Below are positions 47,490 through 57,712 of a stretch of 64,000 bases of DNA, piece by piece (the first letter of the stretch is position 1; each line of letters starts with the position of its first letter). This stretch comes from Paenibacillus_D tarimensis_A (GTDB lineage: Bacteria > Bacillota > Bacilli > Paenibacillales > Paenibacillaceae), in assembly GCA_041281825.1 (NCBI GenBank), contig CP166298.1, forward strand, positions 5,890,001 to 5,954,000. The letters are read 5' to 3'. The notes under the pieces were generated by a model, which was not told where the DNA came from, did not search any database, and was given only the letters and a program-made list of their open reading frames with translations. Both the position numbers and the translations under genes were made by a program.

Positions 47490-47960
47490 TTACGCTTCGA
47501 CCTCCTGAATTCGAAGCCGGATCTGAAACCGGCCGATATGTTGATGATCCATCCACAGCGTATAACTCCAATCTACGGTAACCGGAAGGCGAAATGCCGC
47601 CTCTTCTCCGCCTGAAGCCTGCTCGGCGGAGGAGCCCCTTTCGCCCGAAAATGTCAATGAATGCGTCACCGTCTCCATCGCAAACCGTACGTCCCGTGTG
47701 CCGTATTCACCCGAACGGCGCTTCCCCAGGGCGAAGGTTTGTTCCGTCTGCACCGTACCGCGGCGCATAATTTTTAATTCCTCCCCGTTCCATCTGACCG
47801 TCGTACGGGTCCGCTCCGCTTCGCCTTCGGAGTCTTCCTCATATTGCAAATAAACGGACTTGTTCTTATTGACCCACTCGCCGATATACTCATGCTCCGT
47901 TACTTCATCTTCTTGCCGGCTTTCCAGCGCGATGCGCACCTTTCGTTTCATTGATAGCAT
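47490..47960 (-). CDS. ywiB: YwiB-like DUF1934 protein
   Basis: The 156-residue protein belongs to the DUF1934 family, a lipocalin-like beta barrel of unknown role, with the family pattern KVRIALESRQ near the start and SYTLWMDHQHIGRFQIRLRI at the end. The start at 47960 has AAGGGAAGCGGGA in front; Met4 is an alternative. Its stop touches the argS start codon, so the two are co-translated. A link to arginine or translation is unproven. Confidence 0.85.
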   Translation of the reverse strand: MLSMKRKVRIALESRQEDEVTEHEYIGEWVNKNKSVYLQYEEDSEGEAERTRTTVRWNGEELKIMRRGTVQTEQTFALGKRRSGEYGTRDVRFAMETVTHSLTFSGERGSSAEQASGGEEAAFRLPVTVDWSYTLWMDHQHIGRFQIRLRIQEVEA

Positions 47961-48058
47961 AAATTTCCCGCTTCCCTTCGATCGGTTGGCTTTTTGTCCA
48001 AAGCCCGCTATGATGAGAATAACACAATATTCTTCCTGTATGAAGGGAGACAAACGTT

Positions 48059-48892
48059 ATGAACTTTAATTTGTTCCCGATACTGACCGATCTAGAGAAG
48101 CGCCTCCCGCTGCATGTAACGACACTAGGCGGCTGGGTCCATCAGACGCTCATGGAGCGGACGGAAGGACACCCCGATATTCAATGGCTGCAAGTGATGA
48201 GCGGTAAAGGCTTCCTCCGCGTGAACGGCAAGGAAATGACCGTGTCTACCGGTCAAGGCATGCTGCTGATGCCGCATGAACCGCACACGTACGGGCCGCT
48301 TGAAGCTCCCTGGGGAGTCCGCTGGGTCACCTTCTCCGGAAACCGCGTTGCCGAAATATTAAAAGATCTGGATCTGCTGTCTTCCGGTACGTTCTATCTC
48401 GGCAGCCCTGACATCACATTCAAGCATATCCAAGAGATGGCCTCCTTGCTCCAGTCGCCGCATCCGACGACCGGGCTTGAGACTTCCGCCGTTCTCTACC
48501 GGCTAATCCTCGACATATTTCGGTACGGCTCGCGCACGGAGCTTCGCTCCCGCAAACATCATATGGACATTTTGTCCCCCGTGCTTGTTTACATCGATGC
48601 GAATTTCAACCGGACGATTACATTAAACGAGCTGGCAGGGCTGCTGGGTGTTAGCCCTCAGCATGTCTGCGTATTGTTTCAGCAAGCGCTTGGCGTACGG
48701 CCGATCGAATATGTGACCCGCATCCGGATCCGCAAGGCAAAGGAATTGCTGCTGCTGGATCCGGAAGCTGAAGTCAAGTCGGTTGCGTCCCAGGTCGGCT
48801 ACGATCATCCCAGCTATTTCATTAAACTCTTTAAGCAGCAGGAGGGACTTACCCCGATCATGTTCCGCCGCATCCACCTCAGCGGGCTTTAA
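48059..48892 (+). CDS. AraC-family transcriptional regulator
   Basis: The 277-residue protein has an N-terminal cupin-type sensing domain (about 20-140, with GQGMLLMPHEPHTYGPL) and a C-terminal double helix-turn-helix (about 180-275: NFNRTITLNELAGLLGVSPQHVC and VASQVGYDHPSYFIKLFKQQEGLTP). Such regulators usually control sugar use. AAGGGAG precedes the ATG. It is divergent from ywiB-argS, and no obvious target operon lies beside it. Confidence 0.88.
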   Translation: MNFNLFPILTDLEKRLPLHVTTLGGWVHQTLMERTEGHPDIQWLQVMSGKGFLRVNGKEMTVSTGQGMLLMPHEPHTYGPLEAPWGVRWVTFSGNRVAEILKDLDLLSSGTFYLGSPDITFKHIQEMASLLQSPHPTTGLETSAVLYRLILDIFRYGSRTELRSRKHHMDILSPVLVYIDANFNRTITLNELAGLLGVSPQHVCVLFQQALGVRPIEYVTRIRIRKAKELLLLDPEAEVKSVASQVGYDHPSYFIKLFKQQEGLTPIMFRRIHLSGL

Positions 48893-49042
48893 GGCCGGAT
48901 GCAGGCTTGTCCGGGAGACAATATCGTCGCGGCGGCATGAAAGCCCGAATATGTACACTGACTGTGGAACTCTATGAACAAGTATCCCCTCTCGACAGTA
49001 CTCTTAGGCGCACACTTGATAATATAAGGAGGAAATACACAA

Positions 49043-49073
49043 AGCCTCCGTCTCTGTGGAAGAGACGGAGGCT
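49043..49073 (-). terminator. Terminator of speB
   Basis: AGCCTCCGTCTC and GAGACGGAGGCT form a 12-bp perfect stem, followed on the minus strand by TTTGTGTATTT. It lies about 105 nt past the speB stop. On the plus strand it also follows the AraC gene. Confidence 0.75.
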
Positions 49074-49177
49074 GGTCCCTGTCACCGTCCCCGACCAAGA
49101 AGAATGAGCTGGCACGTTCTTGAAATCGCTGGTCCGTCCGCGGTGAAATATAGGCAGGAATAATGTTGCGAATTCGA

Positions 49178-50047
49178 TTACTTTAGAAAGCCGAGCAGCA
49201 TTTCGCGGATAAGCTTCGAAGCGACAATCTGCGTCTGCTCCGACGGGTCGTATCCCGGAGCGACTTCAACAAGGTCGAAGCCGACGACGTTCGCCTCAGA
49301 ACCTGCAATCGCATGGACGGCTTCCAGCAGCTCCTTCGAAGTGATGCCGCCCGCTTCCGCAGTGCCGGTTCCCGGGGCACAGGACGGGTCCAGAACATCG
49401 ATGTCGATGGTGACATAGACCGGCCGTCCGGCAAGCTCAGGCAATACCTTCTTCAGCGGCTCCGCCACGTCGAACGGGTAAAAATTGACGTGCTCGCGTC
49501 CAAACGCCCATTCTTCGCGGGAACCGGACCGGATGCCGAATTGATAAATGTTTTTGCCGCCCATTAGCCCGGCCGCCTTACGGATCGGGGTCGAATGGGA
49601 CAGCGGCTCGCCTTCGTACTGCTCCCGCAGATCCGCATGAGCGTCAATATGAATGATCGCCAGATCCGGGTATTTCGCATACATTTCGCGGATGATCGGC
49701 CAAGTGACAAGATGCTCGCCGCCGATGCCGACCGGAATTTTACCGTCATTCAGCAAGCCGCGCACGTAATCCCCGATGATCTCCAGACTGCGCGCCGCAT
49801 TGCCGAACGGCAGCAGCAGATCGCCCGCATCGAAATAGTCGATGTCCTCTAAGCTTCGGTCCAGATAAGGACTGTACTCCTCCAATCCGATCGAAACTTC
49901 GCGGACGCGCGCAGGACCGAACCGCGAGCCCGGACGGAACGAAACGGTAAAGTCCATCGGCATACCGTAGATGACCGCCTTCGACGCGGCATAGTCGTCC
50001 GAGCTAAGTATGAATACATTGCCGGAATATTGCTGATCCAATTTCAT
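49178..50047 (-). CDS. speB: Agmatinase
   Basis: The 289-residue ureohydrolase converts agmatine to putrescine and urea. The binuclear manganese ligands appear in GGEHLVTW, HIDAHADLR and TIDIDVLDPSCAPGTGTAEAGG. Together with speE next door it makes spermidine from arginine-derived agmatine. It lies 23 nt downstream of speE, as in Bacillus. Confidence 0.95.
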   Translation of the reverse strand: MKLDQQYSGNVFILSSDDYAASKAVIYGMPMDFTVSFRPGSRFGPARVREVSIGLEEYSPYLDRSLEDIDYFDAGDLLLPFGNAARSLEIIGDYVRGLLNDGKIPVGIGGEHLVTWPIIREMYAKYPDLAIIHIDAHADLREQYEGEPLSHSTPIRKAAGLMGGKNIYQFGIRSGSREEWAFGREHVNFYPFDVAEPLKKVLPELAGRPVYVTIDIDVLDPSCAPGTGTAEAGGITSKELLEAVHAIAGSEANVVGFDLVEVAPGYDPSEQTQIVASKLIREMLLGFLK

Positions 50048-50070
50048 CGTGTTTGTCCTCCCAAAACGGT

Positions 50071-50898
50071 TTACTTCACGAGATCTTCCACAAATTTCGG
50101 CAATGCGAACGCCGCTTTGTGCAGACGCGGAGAGTAGTATTTCGTATTCAGCTCGGGAATCGACGTTTCGTCGACCTGGAGCGGATCATATTTTTTGCTG
50201 CCCATAGTAAACGTCCACAGTCCGCTCGGGTATGTCGGAACGTTCGCCCAATAGACGCGGACGATCGGAAACACTTCCTTCACGTCTCGGTTGACGCTTG
50301 CAATCAGGTCGGCTTTAAACCACGGATTATCCGTCTGCGCAACGAAAATGCCTTCTTCTTTAAGCGCGTCGTAGATGCCTTGGTAGAAGCCGCGGGTAAA
50401 CAGGTTGACCGCCGGACCGACCGGCTCGGTCGAATCGACCATAATGACGTCATACGTATTCTTATGATCATGAATATGCATGAAGCCGTCGTTCACAATC
50501 ACTTCGACCCGGGGGTTGTCCAATTCGCAAGCGATATTGGGCAAATATTTCTTTGAGTACTCGATCACTTTGCCGTCGATGTCAACAAGCACCGCTTTCT
50601 CCACCTTCGGGTGCTTCATGACCTCGCGGATGACGCCGCCGTCGCCGCCGCCGACAACAAGCACATGCTTCGGATTCGGGTGCGTAAACAACACCGGGTG
50701 AGCCACCATCTCGTGATAGACGAATTCGTCCTTATCGGTTGTCATCACCATTCCGTCAAGCGTTAGCATCGTACCGAATTCCTCGGTTTCTATCATCGCA
50801 AGATCCTGAAAATCGGTTTTTTCATTCACGTACGTTTCCTTGATTTTAGCCGTAATGCCGTATGTTTCGGTCTGCTTCTCTGTATACCACAATTCCAT
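50071..50898 (-). CDS. speE: Spermidine synthase
   Basis: The 275-residue aminopropyltransferase makes spermidine from putrescine and decarboxylated S-adenosylmethionine. The cofactor-binding VVGGGDGGVIREV and the DSTEPVGPA active-site motif are present. The ATG at 50898 has AAGGATG in front and gives the family length (MELWYTEKQT start). The frame extends 45 codons upstream into the promoter and is ignored. It is the first gene of speE-speB. Confidence 0.95.
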   Translation of the reverse strand: MELWYTEKQTETYGITAKIKETYVNEKTDFQDLAMIETEEFGTMLTLDGMVMTTDKDEFVYHEMVAHPVLFTHPNPKHVLVVGGGDGGVIREVMKHPKVEKAVLVDIDGKVIEYSKKYLPNIACELDNPRVEVIVNDGFMHIHDHKNTYDVIMVDSTEPVGPAVNLFTRGFYQGIYDALKEEGIFVAQTDNPWFKADLIASVNRDVKEVFPIVRVYWANVPTYPSGLWTFTMGSKKYDPLQVDETSIPELNTKYYSPRLHKAAFALPKFVEDLVK

Positions 50899-50940
50899 GA
50901 ATGGACATCCTTTCTCTCTTCCGTCATTCGTTCTTCCGTT

Positions 50941-50968
50941 ATTATAGTAAAACCGGAGGAAAAAGCAA
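50941..50968 (-). promoter_or_regulatory. Promoter of speE-speB
   Basis: TTGCTT, 16 nt and TATAAT on the minus strand, 43 nt before the speE start codon. Confidence 0.7.
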
Positions 50969-51085
50969 CCTCTCTGCCCGTCATCATAAAAATTTAACAC
51001 GTAATGCGTGCGGATGAATAGTTGCGTGCGCATTTTTCCATACTATGGGAAGGTGAAGTTTTCCAGCAGAAGGGAGTACGTCCGT

Positions 51086-53206
51086 ATGAGCAAGCCCTCA
51101 TCCCGCAACCGCACAACGCGCCTCTGGCGTCTCTCGCCCCGCATCGAACGGCGGCTGCCGCTCTTGTCCCGTCTATCCGCCCTCATGAAGCTATCGGCAA
51201 TCTTGCTTACGATCGGAGTGATCGGGATGGCCGGACTGCTTCTCTATTTGCGCACACAGACACTGCCTGCGGCGGATATCAGCCAAACCTCGCAATTGCT
51301 CGATATACGCGGCAATGTCATCGATACGTTCCATGCCGGGGAGAATCGGCGCTCCGTCTCTATTAAGGAAATATCCCCTTATCTCATTCAGGCCACGATT
51401 GCCGTAGAAGACAGAAGGTTCTACGATCATGTGGGCTTTGACATGAAAGGGATGGCGCGGGCCGCTTTTGTCAATTTGGAGAGCCTGTCCAAAAAACAAG
51501 GCGCCAGTACGCTGACACAGCAGCTTGCCCGCAACCTGTATCTGACGCACGAGCGGACCTGGAAACGCAAACTGAAGGAAGCCGCCTACACGATCCAGCT
51601 TGAAATGAACTATTCCAAAGAAGAAATTCTCGAAATGTATTTAAATCAAATTTACTACGGGCACGGTTCATACGGCATTGAATCCGCGGCGCAGCTCTAC
51701 TTCGGCAAACCGGCGGGACAGCTGACCCTGGGGGAAAGCGCGATGCTGGCGGGGATTCCGAAAGGACCGAAGTATTACTCCCCCTACATGAATATGAAGA
51801 ATGCGAAGGACCGCCAAAAAATGATTCTGAACATGATGGTGGAGCAGCGCATAATCGGACAGAAGGAAGCGGACTCAGCCTACCATGAGCTGCTGTCACT
51901 CCGAACGCTCGGCGACGGACAGCAGGAAGGGTTCGCCCCTTATTTCCGCGATTATATTAAATATATTGCCGTAGACAAGCTCGGCATCGATGAGCATCTG
52001 CTTAACGAGGGCGGCATCCGCATCTATACGACGCTGGATTCGGCAACGCAGCGGGCCGCGGAGGCCGCCGTTAAGGAAGGCTTTCCGGAAAATTCCGGGC
52101 TGCAAACGGCTCTCGTATCGATCGACCCCCGCAACGGATATGTGAAAGCGATGGTCGGCGGCCGCGATTACAAGAAAAATCAATATAACCGCGTATTCGC
52201 CACAACGCGGCAGCCCGGCTCTTCCTTCAAAGCGATTCTGTATTTGACGGCACTTCAGGAAGGCGGCATGACGCCGGTAACCCGGTTCAAAAGCGAGCCG
52301 ACCTCGTTCGTCTACGATGACGGACGCAAAACTTACGAACCAAGCAACTACAATGACAAATACGCAAATGATTTCATCGATATGCGAAGGGCAATCGCCA
52401 GCTCCGACAATATTTATGCCGTAAGCACGATTATGGCCGTCGGACCGGAGAAGGTGATCGAGACGGCGCACAAGCTCGGAATCGAGAGCCCGATGAAGCC
52501 TGTTCCTTCGCTAGCGCTGGGCACCTTCCCCGTCAGTCCGTTCGAGATGGCCTCCGCCTTCAGCACGATCGCATCGGGCGGCAAACGGATCCCGCCGGTC
52601 GCCATCCTGCGGGTTGAAGACCGGCGGGGCACCGTGCTGTACGAAGCGAAGCCGGAGGCCGCGCAGGTCATCGACCCGGCACATGCCTACGTGCTGACAA
52701 GCCTGATGGAAAGCGTGTTCGAGCCGGGCGGTACGGGCCACCGCGTATCGGCCATGATTAAACGGCCGGTGGCCGGCAAGACGGGTACAACCGCATCGGA
52801 TGCATGGCTTGTCGGCTTTACGCCGGAGCTGGCCACGGCGGTATGGGTCGGCTACGATAAAGGCCGCAGCATAACAGCTTCGGAGGCGCACCGTGCGGCA
52901 CCGGTTTTCGCCCGCTTTATGGAGAAGGCGCTTGAGGCTGTGCCGCCGAAAATCTTCCCTGTGCCGGGTGGCGTGGTGAGCGTCTACATCGACCCGGCTT
53001 CGGGCAAGCTTGCCGCTTCCGCCTGCAAGGAGAAGCGGCTGGAGTCGTTCATCGCGGGCACCGAGCCGACCGAGCTGTGCGGTGAAGAGAGCGGCGATAC
53101 CACAGGCACGCAGAGCGGCAAAGAAGGCGCTTCGCAGCCTGCGGACGATCCGAAAGAAGAAAAACACCGTTCCTGGTGGCAGCACCTGAAGCGTTGGTGG
53201 GAGTAA
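51086..53206 (+). CDS. pbpG: Class A penicillin-binding protein (PbpG/PBP2d-like)
   Basis: The 706-residue bifunctional enzyme polymerises and cross-links peptidoglycan. After a basic cytoplasmic start and one membrane anchor (about 38-60) it has the glycosyltransferase domain (AVEDRRFYDHVGFD, TQQLARNLYL, GHGSYGIESAAQLYF) and the transpeptidase motifs SSFK, SDN and KTGTT. In Bacillus pbpG is expressed in the forespore and lies divergent from speE, exactly as here. The ATG at 51086 has AAGGGAG upstream; the open frame begins earlier. Confidence 0.93.
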   Translation: MSKPSSRNRTTRLWRLSPRIERRLPLLSRLSALMKLSAILLTIGVIGMAGLLLYLRTQTLPAADISQTSQLLDIRGNVIDTFHAGENRRSVSIKEISPYLIQATIAVEDRRFYDHVGFDMKGMARAAFVNLESLSKKQGASTLTQQLARNLYLTHERTWKRKLKEAAYTIQLEMNYSKEEILEMYLNQIYYGHGSYGIESAAQLYFGKPAGQLTLGESAMLAGIPKGPKYYSPYMNMKNAKDRQKMILNMMVEQRIIGQKEADSAYHELLSLRTLGDGQQEGFAPYFRDYIKYIAVDKLGIDEHLLNEGGIRIYTTLDSATQRAAEAAVKEGFPENSGLQTALVSIDPRNGYVKAMVGGRDYKKNQYNRVFATTRQPGSSFKAILYLTALQEGGMTPVTRFKSEPTSFVYDDGRKTYEPSNYNDKYANDFIDMRRAIASSDNIYAVSTIMAVGPEKVIETAHKLGIESPMKPVPSLALGTFPVSPFEMASAFSTIASGGKRIPPVAILRVEDRRGTVLYEAKPEAAQVIDPAHAYVLTSLMESVFEPGGTGHRVSAMIKRPVAGKTGTTASDAWLVGFTPELATAVWVGYDKGRSITASEAHRAAPVFARFMEKALEAVPPKIFPVPGGVVSVYIDPASGKLAASACKEKRLESFIAGTEPTELCGEESGDTTGTQSGKEGASQPADDPKEEKHRSWWQHLKRWWE

Positions 53207-53273
53207 TTTTTGTCACATTACACCCCGCTTCCCCGTCATAGTTGCTGAAGCGATTATGAGGGAAGGGTGACAT

Positions 53274-54590
53274 ATGCGAATGAATGATCAAGCTTTTAGC
53301 TACGACGTTGCAATTATTGGCGGAGGACTGGCCGGGCTAACGGCCGCCGTCCTGCTCGGCAAAGCCGGGCTGAAAGTTATCCTGCTGGAGAGGTCCGATA
53401 AGCTCGGCGGACGGGCAAGGACTGAGCGGCGGGATAACACTCTTATGAAGCTGGGTCCCCATGCCATCTATTCCAAAGGAGAGGCGGCAGCGACATTCAG
53501 CGAACTGGGCATCCGGTACTCCGGAGGCATTGCCGGGGCGGTCGGCGGCAGCTTTATTGCAGGCGACAAGCTGTTTCCTATACCGGCGCAGCCCATGAAG
53601 CTGCTCCGTAGCAGCTTGCTGTCGCTGCGCGGCAAGGCCGAAATCGGACGTATATTATCCGGATTAAAGCGGATTCAGCCGATTCCGCTTATGGGAGTAT
53701 CGCTCCAGGACTGGACGCTCCGCAAGTTTAAGGACGAATCGGCCAGACGGATGTTTTTGTCGATTTGCCGGCTGTGGACTTACGGCAACGATCCGAAGTG
53801 GCAAAGCGCGGGAGCGGTGCTTCAGCAAGGACAACTCGCAATGTCATCGGATACGCTCTACATTGACGGGGGTTGGCAGACGTTGGTCGACGGGCTGATC
53901 GGGCTCGGGGAATCTTTCGGCGTTTCTTACATGAAGGGAACCAAAGCAGTACAGGTAATTACAAGCAAAAGCGGCGAAACAAGCGGCGTACGGCTTGGAG
54001 ACGGCCATAACCTACAAGCCAGCAATATACTGATTGCAGCAGGGCCGGATACCGCCGCCAGACTTGTTCCCGATTCGCAGGCGCTGCGGCGGTGGAGCGA
54101 GCAAGCGATACCGTGCACATCGGCTTGCCTCGATATCACGCTGCGCAAGCTGCCTGATCCGAGGCGGACTTTCGTGCTAGGTCTGGATGAGCCGCTCTAT
54201 TATTCCGTCCATTCCGGACTTGCAAAGCTTTCCGCGGATGGTACAATCGTATTACATGTCATGAAATACCATCAGTCCCGGCATCCGGAAGACGCCAAGC
54301 AGAATGAAGCAGCGCTCGAACGGCTTATGGATCTGCTGCAGCCCGGATGGCGCCATGTGCTTGCGGCCCGCCGTTACCTGCCTTCCATGCTGACGACAAA
54401 TGGAATGCATACGACGCTGCATGCGCAGCTCGGGCGTCCGACAGCCAATGTGCCCGATGTACGAGGGCTGTTCATCGCAGGAGACTGGGTCGGAAATAAA
54501 GGCATGCTGATCGATGCCAGCGTATCCAGCGCGAAAGCTGCGGTCCGCAAAATATTGGGGGATACGATTCATGAGCGTCAATTCATCTGA
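53274..54590 (+). CDS. FAD-dependent amine oxidase/phytoene desaturase-like protein
   Basis: The 438-residue flavoprotein begins with the dinucleotide fold VAIIGGGLAGLTAAVLLGKAGLKVILLE (about 11-38) and the GGRARTE motif, and closes with LFIAGDWVG near 400. These are features of the phytoene desaturase/protoporphyrinogen oxidase superfamily. The substrate is unknown. The gene overlaps the following sigma-factor gene by 20 nt, suggesting coupled expression. AGGGTGAC lies in front of the ATG. Confidence 0.82.
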   Translation: MRMNDQAFSYDVAIIGGGLAGLTAAVLLGKAGLKVILLERSDKLGGRARTERRDNTLMKLGPHAIYSKGEAAATFSELGIRYSGGIAGAVGGSFIAGDKLFPIPAQPMKLLRSSLLSLRGKAEIGRILSGLKRIQPIPLMGVSLQDWTLRKFKDESARRMFLSICRLWTYGNDPKWQSAGAVLQQGQLAMSSDTLYIDGGWQTLVDGLIGLGESFGVSYMKGTKAVQVITSKSGETSGVRLGDGHNLQASNILIAAGPDTAARLVPDSQALRRWSEQAIPCTSACLDITLRKLPDPRRTFVLGLDEPLYYSVHSGLAKLSADGTIVLHVMKYHQSRHPEDAKQNEAALERLMDLLQPGWRHVLAARRYLPSMLTTNGMHTTLHAQLGRPTANVPDVRGLFIAGDWVGNKGMLIDASVSSAKAAVRKILGDTIHERQFI

Positions 54591-55556
54591 ACAAGAGGAA
54601 TGTCTGGAACGATTTCTCGCGTATAAACCGCTGCTTTTCGGCCTTGCCTACCGAATGCTTGGTACGGTCTGCGATGCCGAGGATATCGTCCAGGATACGC
54701 TGGTCGCTGCCATGAGTTAACAACGACTGAATTGAAATCGATACGCAAGCCCAGGGCCTATCTGTGCAAAATAACGGTTAATCGCTGTCTGGACCTGCTC
54801 CGTTCCTCCAGAAAGCGACGCGAAGCCTATGTCGGGCCATGGCTGCCGGAGCCGCTGCTTACCGGCAATGCCGCTTCTGTCGGCGGAATGGATCGAACGG
54901 CCGCCCTCCGGGAAGAGGATCCCGAAACGGCGCTGCTGCACAAAGATCAGTTATCGTTCGCATTCCTGCTGCTGCTCGAATCGTTGTCGGGCCGAGAGCG
55001 TGCCGTCTTTGTTTTGCGTGAAGCCCTGGGCACCGGGTATGAAGCAATCGCCGATATGATCGGCAGCAGCCCCGTATCCTGCAGACAACTGTATTCCCGT
55101 GCCAAGCGCAAGCTTAACGCCGCTTCGCGGTTCAAGGGAAACCTTGAAACCGTCAACCCGCCTGTTCCGGCCGCCGGGCGCGAGGTCTATGCTCGTACGG
55201 TGGAGCGGTTCGCACAAGCATTGGCCCATGGCCGTGCCGAGGAGCTTCTGCAGCTGCTTACCTCCGACGTTGTGACCTTATCGTACGGCGGCGGCAAAGT
55301 GTTTGCGGCGCTTCATCCGATCACCGGCATCGAGCGGGTCAGCGCCTTCCTGCTTGGCATCGCTTCGCGCCGCACCGCCGACACAGCTGTTCACCCGGCT
55401 GAAATCAACGGTTTACCCGGCTTTATCGTTCTTATTGGAGACCACCCTTCCTCGGTGCTATGCTTCGACTTTGATCCGTCCGGTACGCATATTCGCCAAG
55501 TGTTCATTACACGAAATCCGGAAAAACTCGGAAATATCCGAATCCAAAATAAATGA
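54571..55556 (+). pseudogene. ECF sigma factor, SigJ-like, interrupted by a frameshift
   Basis: The first 49 codons (54571-54720) encode the start of sigma region 2 (FGLAYRMLGTVCDAEDIVQDT) and then stop. From 54732 another frame continues with KPRAYLCKITVNRCLDLL, a region 4 helix-turn-helix (ALGTGYEAIADMIGSSPVSCRQLYSRAKRKL) and a SnoaL-like C-terminal domain (from about 55180), the layout of SigJ-type factors. The break near 54708-54720 fits a one-base loss. No slippery heptamer is visible. It is either a pseudogene or a sequencing error; a separate short protein starting at the TTG at 54732 would lack most of region 2. Confidence 0.8.
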
Positions 55557-55589
55557 GCTTACTAAGCTTACTATTGCAACTATTCATTG

Positions 55590-55630
55590 GAGCCTTTCGT
55601 CCGATAAAGACGGAAGGCTCTTCTTGTTCA
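55590..55630 (+). terminator. Terminator of the oxidoreductase-sigma pair
   Basis: GAGCCTTTCGTC and GACGGAAGGCTC pair around CGATAAA, followed by TTCTTGTT on the plus strand. Confidence 0.85.
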
Positions 55631-55762
55631 TGGACTCTTCATACCGTTATAGATACCCGCAGTGTTTTTTGGGCAAAATAAAGGATTCCAACGCCCGGCA
55701 GGGAATACAATAATGTCCGATTCGGATATATGGTAAATGAACGAAAGGATTGTACGCGCAGC

Positions 55763-57703
55763 ATGTTTGGAAAACTCCGTTTAAGCACGAGGTCCGGCTT
55801 TATCCTTGCAATTGCCGCCGCATTGCTTCTTGCCGCAGCCGCATCGCTCTGGTATATGAAACAGAGCACAAGACTCGTCAATAACCATCCCGCTCAGAAA
55901 CCTCTCGAGGTACGGTCGGAAGTGTCTATTGCCGATACATATGACGTCATAGTCGCCGGGACCGATCCCGAAGGAATCGCCGCAGCCTTGTCGGCCGCTC
56001 GGAGTGGAATGCAGGTTCTGCTGGTGGACGGCAAAAATCGCGAGCTTTTAGGCGGCTTAATGACAATCGGATGGCTTAATACCCTGGACTTTAACTATTC
56101 ACCCAAGCAGCCGCTTCTGTCCAGAATACTTCGAAAACCGGAATTTTTAAATAAAGGGATCTTCCAGGAATGGTACGATCAAATCGAAGGCTCTTCTTTT
56201 GATACGATATCTGCGGCAAATGCATTTTACCGCATGGTCTCGTCCGAGCCCGGAATCCATCTGCTGATGAATGTCCAATCGATGGAGCCGATTGTCGAGA
56301 GACAGGCCGCGGGAAATGCGGTTACCGGAATGCGCTTAGTGAAATCCGACGGCACCGTATCCGACATTCAAGCCAAGTCTGTCATCGATGCGACACAGGA
56401 CGGGGATATCGCAGCCGCTGCAGGAGCACCGTACACGATCGGCCGGGAGGATATCGGCGACAAGAATGCACGCATGGCTGCGACTCTCGTCTTCAGGCTG
56501 AGTGGCGTCACACAGGACGTATGGGAACGAATGGGCGAACATCTCGATACGGGCATCGACCGCATGAGTATCTGGGGGTACAATGAAGCCCGCGAATATG
56601 TGCCAAGCGATCCGTCCAAGGTGAAGATCCGCGGCCTCAATATCGGCAGGCAGAACGATGAGACCATTCTCATTAATGCGATGCAGCTCTTCGATATCGA
56701 TCCTCTCGATCCCGAATCGGTGCGTCAAGGTATCGAGATCGGCAGACGGGAAGCGCCTCTGATAACCGCATTTTTGAAAGAACGGTTTGAAGCATTTAAA
56801 GATGTCGAATTTGCCGGGACCGCATCCGAGCTGTATATCCGGGAATCGCGGCATATTAAAGGAGAATACCGGCTGAAGCTTGCCGATGTGATGGAGAACC
56901 GCGACCACTGGGACGCCATCGCGTACGGCTCTTATTCGATCGATATCCAGAGCACAAGTAACGGGCAAGTCGGAACCATTCTAATGAGTCCGCTGCAGTA
57001 CGGCGTTCCGTTCCGATGCCTTGTACCGCTTGAGGTGGACGGCCTGCTAGTCGTCGGACGCGCCGCAAGCTTCGATACGCTGCCCCACGGCAGCGCCCGG
57101 GTCATCCCGCTCGGCATGGCGACCGGAGAGGCTGCGGGAGCCGCGGCAAAGCTTGCGTTAGAACGCCAGGTGACGTTCCGTGAACTGTCCCGCTCGGAGA
57201 AGCTGATCGCCGAATTGCGGCAGCGGCTTACGGAGCAGGGGATGGAGCTGAAGATGCTTCGCTTCGCCAAACCGGATTATATGGAGCACAAAGATTATAA
57301 AGGCCTTCTCACTGCGGCAAGCATGTATTTGACGTCAGGCAGTTATTCTAACGACGCGTGGGATTTGGACGGTTCGACAAATGTCCAGCGCTTCATCAAC
57401 ACGATGCGAAGAGTCCGCTCCATGCATCCGGATCGGTTCCCGACCGATCCCGCGATCGCAGTCAAGGGGCTTGAGAAACCGGGGCAGCAGCCGCTGAGTC
57501 TTCCTTTGGCCGCCTATATTATCTCCGTCGCGGCAGGTGCCGCTGATTCTGCCGACGAAGCGATGCAGGAGCTTCTCCGGCTGGGGTGGCTTACCGAACA
57601 AACGTTGGACACGATCGAAAATCCCGACAATCTGACCAACGGCGACACCTTCATGCTCGTACGCGATCTGGCTGCTTATTATTTGGGAATTCGTTATGAT
57701 TGA
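55763..57703 (+). CDS. Membrane-anchored FAD-dependent oxidoreductase
   Basis: The product of about 646 residues starts with a basic stretch and a hydrophobic segment (FILAIAAALLLAAAASLWY), a signal anchor without a lipobox. A variant FAD fold follows (YDVIVAGTDPEGIAAALSAARSGMQVLLVD), then DATQDGDIAAAAGAPY and a late GRAASFDTLPHGSARVIPLGMATGEAAG stretch, as in the FAD_oxidored family that includes sugar-modifying oxidases. The substrate is unknown. The start is uncertain: the ATG at 55763 has AAAGGA about 13 nt away; the ATG at 55730 has no site. A strong terminator follows. Confidence 0.8.
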   Translation: MFGKLRLSTRSGFILAIAAALLLAAAASLWYMKQSTRLVNNHPAQKPLEVRSEVSIADTYDVIVAGTDPEGIAAALSAARSGMQVLLVDGKNRELLGGLMTIGWLNTLDFNYSPKQPLLSRILRKPEFLNKGIFQEWYDQIEGSSFDTISAANAFYRMVSSEPGIHLLMNVQSMEPIVERQAAGNAVTGMRLVKSDGTVSDIQAKSVIDATQDGDIAAAAGAPYTIGREDIGDKNARMAATLVFRLSGVTQDVWERMGEHLDTGIDRMSIWGYNEAREYVPSDPSKVKIRGLNIGRQNDETILINAMQLFDIDPLDPESVRQGIEIGRREAPLITAFLKERFEAFKDVEFAGTASELYIRESRHIKGEYRLKLADVMENRDHWDAIAYGSYSIDIQSTSNGQVGTILMSPLQYGVPFRCLVPLEVDGLLVVGRAASFDTLPHGSARVIPLGMATGEAAGAAAKLALERQVTFRELSRSEKLIAELRQRLTEQGMELKMLRFAKPDYMEHKDYKGLLTAASMYLTSGSYSNDAWDLDGSTNVQRFINTMRRVRSMHPDRFPTDPAIAVKGLEKPGQQPLSLPLAAYIISVAAGAADSADEAMQELLRLGWLTEQTLDTIENPDNLTNGDTFMLVRDLAAYYLGIRYD

Positions 57704-57712
57704 GAAGATATT

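Noticed and set aside
48907..49107. A 66-codon plus-strand frame after the AraC regulator
   Set aside because: It starts at TTG without a clear ribosome-binding site and runs through the speB terminator hairpin, so it is probably not a gene.
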